Under the pieces are notes generated by a model. The model was not told the DNA's origin, did no database searches, and saw only the letters and a list, made by a program, of their open reading frames with translations. This document shows, piece by piece, positions 1-5,813 of a DNA stretch of 7,865 nucleotides (the first letter of the stretch is position 1; the number at the start of each line of letters is the position of its first letter). The stretch is from Rickettsiaceae bacterium. Lineage in GTDB: Bacteria > Pseudomonadota > Alphaproteobacteria > Rickettsiales > Rickettsiaceae. The stretch lies in NCBI GenBank assembly GCA_017995275.1, contig JAGOJE010000040.1, positions 1 through 7,865 of the forward strand. The letters run 5' to 3'. Both the position numbers and the translations under genes were made by a program.

Positions 1-1538
1 GTAAAACACCACTTCATATTGCTTGTGGTAGAGAGAATGCGGAAGTAGCTAAATTGCTCATAAGTTATGGAGCAAATGTTAATCTGCTTGATAAGTATAA
101 TTGGACACCACTTCATATTGCTTGTTCTCATGGGCATACAGAAGTAGCTAAATTGCTCATAAGTTATGGAGCAAATGTTAATCTGCCGAATAGTAACGGT
201 GGAACACCACTTCATGAGGCTTGTTCTAATGGGCATACAAAAGTAGTAGATTTTCTCATAAAGCATGGAGCAAATGTTAATCTTCCTGATAATATTGGTT
301 GGACACCACTTCATATTGCTTGTGGTAATGGGCATGCAGAAGTAGCTAAATTACTCATAGAGAAGTATCATGTAGATGTTAATCTGCCGAATAGTAACGG
401 TGGAACACCACTTTCTATTGCTTGTTCTCATGGGCATGCAGAAGTAGTAGATTTTCTCATAAAGCATGGAGCAAATGTTCATCAGGCTGATAATAATTTT
501 TGGACACCTCTTCATTATGCTTGTGCTAATGGGCATACAGAAGTGGTTAAATTACTGATAGAACATGGCGCAACATCTCATCTGATAGGCAATATAAGTC
601 AAAGAATCCCACAACACTATATAGATGCGCAGCAATGGTGTAAAAATGCCTTCCAAGAAACACCAGAATATGGCAGTTTACACCTTCTATCTGAAGAAGC
701 TAGAAATGTAATAAAAACCATAGTTGCTAATAAATTTATTGATAATGACTACACAGCGGCGCAAATTGAACGTTTTTTTGGGAACTATAATATTTTAGAC
801 TGCTACAAAGCAGAAATAGTAGAAAACGTTCGAAATAGCGATGTTTACATCTATAAACAACAAGCTAGCAAAATTGCCGAATATTTGTCTGGAGAAGCAG
901 AAAAAGAGCCTAATTTAGGAAATATTCAGTTACCACCAGCAGAAAAACTTGCAGATAATATAATTAAATATTTAAAGTTACATGGAGTATCAAGTTACCA
1001 TGAGCTTGCAGATAGGACGTTGAACTTAAATAATTGTGACTATGCAAAAGAAGAAATTCAAAAAGCTATAGCTGATGAGGTAACTAAAGGCGCACATTTA
1101 GAGGAGGATTTAGAAAGATCTATTACTGGAAAGAACCTCAAAATTTCCTATTTTAATCCTATATTTCTGGAATGCATAAAAGAAAACACCGAAGAAAAAA
1201 CCATTGCACAATTGTTGAATGAGCTGAAAGAAATAGGCCTGTACGAATTTTCTGACTTTCTACAGTTATTATCAAAGCCACATATAGTAAATAAAATATC
1301 GGAATTTAAACAGTTTGAAAATTTTGATAAAATGCCAGACTATAAAAAAATCTTAATCGCGTCACGCTTTGAAAATCCAGGCAATGATTTTCCTGCAATA
1401 CTTACAGATGAACAATCTGCTAATTTAGATGATGGTCTACGATGGGCTTTAAGTCATCCCGAAAACTTTGTCTTAGAGAAGGGGTTTATGAATCTTTCTG
1501 GTGATCATCATGAGGTTCATCCTCATGGCAATGTATAA
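1..1538 (+). CDS. Ankyrin-repeat protein, 5'-truncated by the window edge
   Basis: The frame is open from base 3 to a TAA at 1536-1538, giving 511 visible residues; the true start lies left of the window. The TTG at 54 sits in the middle of an ankyrin repeat and is not a credible start. Six ankyrin repeats of about 33 residues fill roughly residues 1-195, each with the TPLHxAC helix start and a GANVNL-type loop. The fourth is one residue longer (EKYHVDVNL). Ankyrin repeats bind other proteins, and in intracellular alphaproteobacteria such proteins are often secreted into the host. That role is inference here; no secretion signal can be judged without the N-terminus. The remaining roughly 320 residues are mostly predicted-helical, acidic and lysine-rich, end in a His-rich tail (DHHEVHPHGNV), and match no family I recognise. 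The gene converges on xerD, 136 bases away. Confidence 0.9.
   Translation, partial: KTPLHIACGRENAEVAKLLISYGANVNLLDKYNWTPLHIACSHGHTEVAKLLISYGANVNLPNSNGGTPLHEACSNGHTKVVDFLIKHGANVNLPDNIGWTPLHIACGNGHAEVAKLLIEKYHVDVNLPNSNGGTPLSIACSHGHAEVVDFLIKHGANVHQADNNFWTPLHYACANGHTEVVKLLIEHGATSHLIGNISQRIPQHYIDAQQWCKNAFQETPEYGSLHLLSEEARNVIKTIVANKFIDNDYTAAQIERFFGNYNILDCYKAEIVENVRNSDVYIYKQQASKIAEYLSGEAEKEPNLGNIQLPPAEKLADNIIKYLKLHGVSSYHELADRTLNLNNCDYAKEEIQKAIADEVTKGAHLEEDLERSITGKNLKISYFNPIFLECIKENTEEKTIAQLLNELKEIGLYEFSDFLQLLSKPHIVNKISEFKQFENFDKMPDYKKILIASRFENPGNDFPAILTDEQSANLDDGLRWALSHPENFVLEKGFMNLSGDHHEVHPHGNV
3..577 (+). repeat. Tandem ankyrin-coding repeats with exact DNA copies
   Basis: Six units of about 99 bases encode the ankyrin repeats. 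Several stretches are identical at the DNA level. A 46-base block at 42-87 recurs at 141-186, an offset of 99 bases. A 38-base block at 175-212 recurs at 376-413, and another at 241-278 recurs at 442-479, both offset by 201 bases, which is one normal unit plus one unit carrying an extra codon. Identity at silent positions points to recent unit duplication or gene conversion, not only selection on the protein. The array probably continues left of the window. Confidence 0.9.
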
Positions 1539-1674
1539 TCGAAGTTCCTGAAATGCCTTTACAACCCCAGGTGGGACAAGTTTGTAAGCCTAGATTCCTT
1601 GCCTTGAGCTGGAAATGACCTCTGTTGGTTTAGACCAGCCTCGCGAATAGATCCGTTATAAGTGGCAATAACTC

Positions 1675-2598
1675 TTAAAACTTCATATTACTTGCTGGAT
1701 GACAGTGCTTTATAGTTTCTTCAAGATGAGCAACATCAAGATGTGTATATATTTGCGTTGTGGCAATATCTGCATGGCCTAGGAGCTCCTGTATAACGCG
1801 AAGATCAGCGCCACCAGCAAGCAGATGACTTGCAAAACTATGCCTTAAAACATGGGGGGAAATATTAGATGGGTCAAGACCTGCATTAGTTGCGGCATCT
1901 TTTAGGAGAAGCGCAAAATTTTGCCTCGTCATAAACCCAGTTGAGGATTTTGAAGGGAATAAATATGGAGAACCAGCTTTATTTTTTATGAATATTGTTC
2001 TAAAAGGTAAATATTTGGCTATGGCCTCTAAGGCTTGTTTATTTATTATAACTATCCTTTCCTTACCACCTTTACCTTTTACATGAATATGATTATTAAT
2101 TTGCCCGGAAGATAGATCTATAGATAAATTTATTAACTTCAAACTTACCATCTCTGTCACTCTAAGGCCAGAGGCATAAAGAAGATGAATCATAGCAAGA
2201 AGTCTTAAATCTTCAGGAGATCCAGATTGAACACCTAATTCTAATAATTGCTTTATTTCGTCTACAGATAAAACATCTGGTAATTTTGCTCTATATTTAG
2301 GCATCACAACAAGCTCTGCTGGATTGTCTTTTATAATATTCTCGCTTATAAGAAAATGATAATAATTTCTTATTGCAGAAATTTTTCTGGCTACAGATCT
2401 CGCTGAAAGATGATTATCCCCGAGATATCTTATAAAAGACCTTACATCTTCTGTTCCAACATTAAGAGGATCAGTGATTTTTTTCTTGGTAAGATATTCG
2501 TGAAAGTCTAGTAGATCACGCTTATAAGCGTATAAGGAGTTTTTAGCAGAACCACGTTCCGCAACCATCATTTCGAGAAATTGTTCTAGATATATCAT
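1675..2598 (-). CDS. xerD: Tyrosine site-specific recombinase XerD
   Basis: This 307-residue protein has the usual length and full layout of XerC/XerD. Residues about 1-95 form the SAM-like DNA-binding domain and 105-295 the catalytic domain. All catalytic residues are present: R146 (SGLRVTE), K176 (KGKGGKER), H249 and R252 (HVLRHSF), H275 (LLGHADI) and nucleophile Y284 (TTQIYTH). XerD works with XerC at dif to resolve chromosome dimers at division. I call it XerD rather than XerC from the N-terminal IYLEQFLEM region and the C-terminal HCHPAS ending, which resembles the HHPRA tail of E. coli XerD. Its ATG lies only 16 bases after the encoded CCA of tRNA-Cys, with no strong Shine-Dalgarno, so it is probably co-transcribed with the tRNA. 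Its position beside phage-like genes could suggest an integrase, but the sequence looks like the housekeeping enzyme. Confidence 0.88.
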   Translation of the reverse strand: MIYLEQFLEMMVAERGSAKNSLYAYKRDLLDFHEYLTKKKITDPLNVGTEDVRSFIRYLGDNHLSARSVARKISAIRNYYHFLISENIIKDNPAELVVMPKYRAKLPDVLSVDEIKQLLELGVQSGSPEDLRLLAMIHLLYASGLRVTEMVSLKLINLSIDLSSGQINNHIHVKGKGGKERIVIINKQALEAIAKYLPFRTIFIKNKAGSPYLFPSKSSTGFMTRQNFALLLKDAATNAGLDPSNISPHVLRHSFASHLLAGGADLRVIQELLGHADIATTQIYTHLDVAHLEETIKHCHPASNMKF

Positions 2599-2614
2599 AA
2601 CAGCCCATAAATAT

Positions 2615-2688
2615 TGGAGGCCAGGGCCGGAATCGAACCGGCGATAGAGGATTTGCAGTCCACGGCATTACCATTTTGCTACCCAGCC
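2615..2688 (-). tRNA. tRNA-Cys (anticodon GCA)
   Basis: Read on the minus strand, this folds as a 71-nt tRNA plus an encoded CCA (2615-2617). The acceptor stem is GGCTGGG paired with CCTGGCC, including two G-U wobbles. The T arm is GCCGG-TTCGATT-CCGGC. The anticodon loop is CTGCAAA, with GCA at plus positions 2654-2656. Base 73 is U, the cysteine identity discriminator, which supports the assignment. The anticodon stem GTGGA/TCCTC has one U-U mismatch at the second pair. It lies between a promoter and xerD and is probably processed from a shared transcript. Confidence 0.96.
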
Positions 2689-2698
2689 AAATATATGA

Positions 2699-2727
2699 GT
2701 CCTATCTTGTGGACACAACCTAGTCAA
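2699..2727 (-). promoter_or_regulatory. Predicted sigma-70-type promoter for tRNA-Cys and xerD
   Basis: On the minus strand a TTGACT -35 box (plus 2722-2727) is followed by a 17-base spacer and a TAGGAC -10 box (plus 2699-2704). Five of six -35 bases match consensus and the -10 is weak (3 of 6). The implied transcription start is about 2-6 bases before the tRNA 5' end, leaving almost no leader, as is common for tRNA genes. It begins just past the stop of the membrane-protein gene, so tRNA-Cys and xerD need not depend on the phage-like operon. Confidence 0.5.
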
Positions 2728-2741
2728 AAAACAATAAAAAA

Positions 2742-3278
2742 TCAACCATTTTTATTATTTTTATACATTCTGCTTCTTTGCCGGCGTTTATTATTATTAG
2801 AATAATTACGATTCTCAGAACGCTCAGTCAAAGAGCTTTTAGGATGGGAAGAATATTTCGCGGGCCTATCTTTTTTTCCTGAAGATAGAAACATAAAAAA
2901 TCCACCAAATGCTATAGCAGTAAAAACAAGCCCTACTAACCACATATCATTTTTTACAAGAGATAGAAAAACATAACATATGACAGCTACAGATAAAAAA
3001 TTAAAGAAGCCGGTAATTGCTCGGGCTTTTATAGTGATAGCTCCAGTAATATTTTTACTTAGCACTTCCTGCCCTCTTTGTTTTAGCCTTTCATCTACAA
3101 TTTTATCTATAGTTCCTGGATACAAGGCCTCATATGCAGCAATAACATCCACTGGAGGCATATTTTTATGAAGCTTTTTGTGATAAACATTATCTACAGA
3201 GTCATCTGATTTATTATCTCTTACATAACCCTTATTCAAGCTATTATTTTCAATAAAGAACGATTTTACCTCTCTCAT
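2742..3278 (-). CDS. Two-helix membrane protein resembling DUF2335
   Basis: The 178 residues have three parts: a polar N-terminus (1-38), a conserved-looking segment with MPPVDVIAAYEALYPG (40-55) followed by a charged helix, and two hydrophobic helices (about 89-108 and 112-132). A strongly basic, Asn/Ser/Arg/Lys-rich tail (134-178) follows. The PP...YE...PG motif before a helix and a hairpin of two membrane spans matches what I know of the DUF2335 predicted membrane proteins. Their function is unsettled and they often occur in phage or mobile contexts. It begins 30 bases after the hub-like gene on the same strand, so it probably belongs to that operon. A holin-like role is possible by position and topology but is inference. 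The start is uncertain: no strong ribosome site precedes it, and M40 is an alternative. Confidence 0.65.
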   Translation of the reverse strand: MREVKSFFIENNSLNKGYVRDNKSDDSVDNVYHKKLHKNMPPVDVIAAYEALYPGTIDKIVDERLKQRGQEVLSKNITGAITIKARAITGFFNFLSVAVICYVFLSLVKNDMWLVGLVFTAIAFGGFFMFLSSGKKDRPAKYSSHPKSSLTERSENRNYSNNNKRRQRSRMYKNNKNG

Positions 3279-3308
3279 AACTCAAACTAAAACTCCAAAG
3301 TAATTAAA

Positions 3309-3893
3309 CTACCAATTTTTCCCTTCCGGAATGAATGGTTCACCACGGAAATTTATAGCATTATTGAATTTATTGCAACAAGTTATGAATTTTTTATCGC
3401 AAGAAGTACCATTTGGATAGGATCTTTCATCAATTCCGCATCTATTATCGCAAAAATTAGCTCTGCAACTAGCGCTATAACTTTCAAGGACACTACGTCC
3501 CAATTTTAAACTTATAGAAGATAGGTATAATTTAAACCTCAAACCATATCTTTTCATTCTAGTACATATATATTCAGCTAATCTATAGCCAAGATTTTCT
3601 TTTTCAAAATATAGATCTATTACGAATGTAGCATCTGTAAAATCATCAGCTTCTCCTACTCCTTCATCTTCAAATACGCCAGTTACTTCTATAACATCTT
3701 GCCCAGATTCATTAAATATCATCTCACTTATTCTAAGGCCAGAAAAAGGGGCGTAAGAAAGATTTCCTATTTTTATTTCTTTATCGCAAGATGTTAGTAA
3801 AATTCTGCCATCACCTTTTGATATATCAAAACAATAGATGAATTTCTCACCCTTTGATAAAAGAGTGATTATACGGCTATCCATATTTCTCAT
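3309..3893 (-). CDS. GTA hub-like tail protein (DUF2163 family, gp13-like), shortened
   Basis: The N-terminal two thirds (about 15-140) resemble DUF2163: YCFDISKGDGRILLTSCDKEI, then SYAPFSGLRISE. The end carries the cysteine-rich CRANFCDNRCGID (143-155) and CDKKFITCCNKFNNAINFRG (165-184) motifs of the GTA gp13 family (TIGR02218, with a BR0599-like C-terminus). In Rhodobacter GTA this protein is the baseplate hub, joining the distal tail ring to the fibre protein. At 194 residues it is much shorter than the roughly 290 I expect. The two cysteine motifs, normally separated by a long segment, lie only 12 residues apart. The frame is otherwise intact. Its ATG overlaps the preceding stop (ATGA), with a GGAGG just upstream. 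The spaced cysteines recall the iron-sulfur tail-tip protein gpL of lambda; metal binding here is inference. Confidence 0.83.
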   Translation of the reverse strand: MRNMDSRIITLLSKGEKFIYCFDISKGDGRILLTSCDKEIKIGNLSYAPFSGLRISEMIFNESGQDVIEVTGVFEDEGVGEADDFTDATFVIDLYFEKENLGYRLAEYICTRMKRYGLRFKLYLSSISLKLGRSVLESYSASCRANFCDNRCGIDERSYPNGTSCDKKFITCCNKFNNAINFRGEPFIPEGKNW

Positions 3894-4471
3894 AGAACCT
3901 CCAAAAGAGGTATATCTTCTATCTTAATACTACCATCATTATTTGTAGAATATTTGAAATCATCATTCATGAATCTCACTGTCACATCGAATTCACCATT
4001 AATAATCAGCTTTTCCCCTTTACTAAGAGGTGAGTTAATAGTAACTACCCCCTCTTCTATGTCAATTGATCCATTCACATTAATATAAGAATTAGCTGAT
4101 AGCTTTGATATCCTACGATTATATGGCTTTATTATATCATAATATGTTTTAAATACACCAAACACTAGCTTATCCTCATCACCATCACAATCGGCAATTA
4201 TCTGATGTTTTAATTCATAATCAGCATGATCTTTCATCCTAAAGCTATATTGCTGACCAAATCTTGCGCGGAAAAAACCATTAAATTCTTCAAACTGCTC
4301 ATGCGATAAAATGCAACCAGATATCACATATTTTTGGACAGCAACTGATCTTTCTTGCACTCTACACTCTCTTCCAGAAGCAGTTGCCGAAGAGAAAGTA
4401 GAAAAAGAAGGCCCACCAAGAGCATATATAGAAACGAAATCTGGAAGCTTCACATTATGAAAATATTGCAT
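3890..4471 (-). CDS. GTA distal tail protein (DUF2460/TIGR02217, gp12-like)
   Basis: This 193-residue protein shows DUF2460 marks: an N-terminal segment with GGPSFST, then FNGFFRARFGQQYSFRMKDH (63-82) with the family's FxARxGxxxxFRxKD signature. It continues with IKPYNRRI (114-121) and a C-terminal half around GVVTINSPLSKGE and FDVTVRF (161-167). In Rhodobacter GTA the homologue forms the ring between tail tube and baseplate hub. It starts one base after the stop of the tail-terminator gene, with an AGGTGGT ribosome site inside that gene's last codons, and overlaps the hub gene by four bases, so all three should be translationally coupled. The genes expected upstream of it in GTA clusters (tape measure, chaperone, tail tube) are absent. 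The length is near normal, so the protein itself is not visibly eroded. Confidence 0.9.
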   Translation of the reverse strand: MQYFHNVKLPDFVSIYALGGPSFSTFSSATASGRECRVQERSVAVQKYVISGCILSHEQFEEFNGFFRARFGQQYSFRMKDHADYELKHQIIADCDGDEDKLVFGVFKTYYDIIKPYNRRISKLSANSYINVNGSIDIEEGVVTINSPLSKGEKLIINGEFDVTVRFMNDDFKYSTNNDGSIKIEDIPLLEVL

Positions 4472-4472
4472 C

Positions 4473-4877
4473 TTACACCACCTGAATAAGAGATTTGTAA
4501 TTTATCGTAACTTTCTTTGTTACTGAATCATGACCTGATGTAAATTCTATATCACTAAAATTTGTACCGATAACATCGTACCTATTATTTCGGAGATTTT
4601 CGCAATTTAGCAAATTGGAAATCTCTTCTGCTATTTTAAATAAAAAATCCTGCTTTTTATCTTTTGTAAAAATACAAATTTGAAAATCTATCATGTACTT
4701 TTTTAAAGTTTTGATAGACATATTCTCGACCTTCAAAATATTTATCAATATGAATGGACATTTTCTATCTTGCTGAGGAGATATATAAAGATCTATTCCA
4801 GCATCATAAAAAATTTGGCTAGTTTTCAGCAATTCATATAGGCTATTTTGAAATAAATTTATAAAAGAAAGTGTCAT
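4473..4877 (-). CDS. Tail terminator / completion protein (DUF3168-like, gp8-like)
   Basis: At 134 residues this is the usual size for DUF3168. It has an N-terminal helix (FQNSLYELLKTSQIF), then the strand segment DLYISPQQDRKCPFILIN where the family has its xxPPxxxxPYxxI motif. An alternating strand (MIDFQICIFTK), a helix (KIAEEISNLLN) and a final strand pair ending in INYKSL follow. In Rhodobacter GTA and related siphophages this protein caps the tail tube at its head-proximal end. Sequence similarity alone is modest; the position immediately after the adaptor gene carries much of the assignment. The start is well supported by AGGAG overlapping the adaptor's stop codon, with only four bases between the genes. 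The next gene follows after one base. Confidence 0.72.
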   Translation of the reverse strand: MTLSFINLFQNSLYELLKTSQIFYDAGIDLYISPQQDRKCPFILINILKVENMSIKTLKKYMIDFQICIFTKDKKQDFLFKIAEEISNLLNCENLRNNRYDVIGTNFSDIEFTSGHDSVTKKVTINYKSLIQVV

Positions 4878-4881
4878 AAAA

Positions 4882-5223
4882 TCACTCCTGACGCTCTATT
4901 TCTAAAGCTATTATTTTCAGCCATCTACCTGCTTCTTCAACATCTATTACGCGCTTTATATCGAAAATTCTATTTTTGAATTTTATTCTCATTTTAGTAC
5001 TAACTTTTATTGACCCCCTAGTCTGAAAAACAAAATATCCATCAGTTACTATATTACCGAATGCAAAGCTATCTAGGGATTCAACCTTATTATCATAAAG
5101 AGGCTTTATTTGAGCAAATGTGATTTCTATCTCTTGCCAATTTTCTGATAATTCATCAGGACTTGCGTTTTCTAATATCGATATTTTATGTTTTAATATC
5201 CCAAATAAAGGCAATTTAGACAT
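4882..5223 (-). CDS. Head-tail adaptor / stopper (gp7-like)
   Basis: I take ATG 5221-5223 as the start, giving 113 residues (MSKLPLFGILKH...). The frame extends to another ATG at 5317-5319, but that would overlap the connector gene by 95 bases and add 32 residues without family resemblance. The chosen ATG is one base past the connector's stop. The protein matches the Phage_H_T_join / head-tail adaptor pattern: a basic first strand (LKHKISILE), a helical turn with ENWQEIEITFAQIKPL (where the family has W..v.t.wA.i.Pl), a strand with STKMRIKFKNRIFDIKRV, and a final EEAGRWLKIIALE. In GTA and SPP1-like phages this class forms the ring between connector and tail. The start has only a weak ribosome site, so translation is probably coupled to the upstream gene. 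Confidence 0.82.
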   Translation of the reverse strand: MSKLPLFGILKHKISILENASPDELSENWQEIEITFAQIKPLYDNKVESLDSFAFGNIVTDGYFVFQTRGSIKVSTKMRIKFKNRIFDIKRVIDVEEAGRWLKIIALEIERQE

Positions 5224-5224
5224 T

Positions 5225-5746
5225 TTAAACCCGCATTTTTCTATATGGTTGATATAATTTCCCCACCTCAGCTGAGATAGCTGAGCTAGTACCATGGCTG
5301 TCGTACATTTGCGCCACATGAAGCATAATTCCTTGCTTTATAGCAGCTGGTATAAGAGATTGGTCCTCATAACCAGATTTATGAATTACAGTGATATACT
5401 CAAATCTTGATAATTTTTGAAATTTCAGTAGCTGATCATTTAATATATAATTTTCAGGTGAGCATATAATATTTTGCCCTGCGTAACTCGTTACTACCCT
5501 GTCTATGTGGAAAACTGGAGAAAAAGGAAGTTCTAATGAATAATTTGTTATAGTATAAAATTTGGATTCTATAGTTCTTGCAATTATATGTTTTCTTAGG
5601 AAATTCTCAGATGCTTCTATCGCACTATTTATGAGCTCTAAAAGCCATATATCATCATAATCATGTGATATCCTAAGGTAATTTTTTATATCTTCCAATC
5701 TTAGAAATTCTTGCTGCGCTATATTTAATATTTTGTGTTGTGACAT
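5225..5746 (-). CDS. Head-tail connector (gp6-like, phiE125 gp8 family)
   Basis: These 173 residues follow the phage connector pattern. LEDIKNYLRISHDYDDIWLL (17-36) begins two long helices, a strand region follows (LELPFSPVFHIDRVVTSY, 71-88), and a C-terminal helix (IPAAIKQGIMLHVAQMYD, 132-149) precedes a YQPYRKMRV end. The ...LR..HD.DD..L..LI..A motif and the PYR ending are typical of Phage_connect_1-type proteins encoded next to capsid genes. Twelve copies would sit under the portal ring. An AGGGG ribosome site lies before ATG 5746. The gene is separated from capsid by 67 bases containing a strong hairpin, the largest gap within the phage-like block. Confidence 0.87.
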   Translation of the reverse strand: MSQHKILNIAQQEFLRLEDIKNYLRISHDYDDIWLLELINSAIEASENFLRKHIIARTIESKFYTITNYSLELPFSPVFHIDRVVTSYAGQNIICSPENYILNDQLLKFQKLSRFEYITVIHKSGYEDQSLIPAAIKQGIMLHVAQMYDSHGTSSAISAEVGKLYQPYRKMRV

Positions 5747-5766
5747 GATAACCCCTAATATAAAGA

Positions 5767-5808
5767 AAAGAAGTAGAGAATGAGCAAAAACCCCTTCTCT
5801 ACTTCTTT
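5767..5808 (-). terminator. Perfect 14-bp hairpin between capsid and connector genes
   Basis: AAAGAAGTAGAGAA and its exact reverse complement (5767-5780 and 5795-5808) flank a 14-base loop. On the transcribed minus strand it begins five bases after the capsid stop codon. It is followed by TCTTTATATTA, a U-rich but imperfect tract. The stem has only five G-C pairs and the U tract is broken, so it looks like a partial terminator or a 3'-end stabiliser, not a complete stop. Either would give more capsid than downstream connector and tail product, which fits their particle stoichiometry. The hairpin is directly visible; its function is inference. Confidence 0.7.
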
Positions 5809-5813
5809 GGATA

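Noticed and set aside
351..536. Minus-strand open frame inside the ankyrin gene
   Set aside because: It is antisense to strongly conserved ankyrin repeats and has no family resemblance.
1539..1674. Bidirectional terminator between the convergent ankyrin and xerD genes
   Set aside because: Only a 6-base TTACAA/TTGTAA repeat with a long loop is visible and no T tract follows, so no terminator is called.
2615..2688. tRNA-Cys as a phage attachment site used by the adjacent recombinase
   Set aside because: No second copy of the tRNA 3' end occurs in the window, and the recombinase looks like housekeeping XerD, not a prophage integrase.
2733..2756. AATAAAAA/TTTTTATT inverted repeat at the end of the membrane-protein gene as a terminator
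   Set aside because: The stem is A-T only and would be unstable; such repeats are common by chance in this base composition.
2614..2805. Plus-strand open frame beginning MEARAGIEPA
   Set aside because: It is the antisense of tRNA-Cys; this start is a familiar spurious translation of tRNA genes. It also runs into the 3' end of the membrane-protein gene.
2980..3171. Plus-strand hydrophobic open frame
   Set aside because: It is antisense to the DUF2335-like gene and mirrors its membrane segments.
5224..5319. Longer start for the head-tail adaptor gene (ATG at 5319)
   Set aside because: It would overlap the connector by 95 bases and add 32 non-family residues; the ATG at 5223 sits right after the connector stop and gives the normal length.
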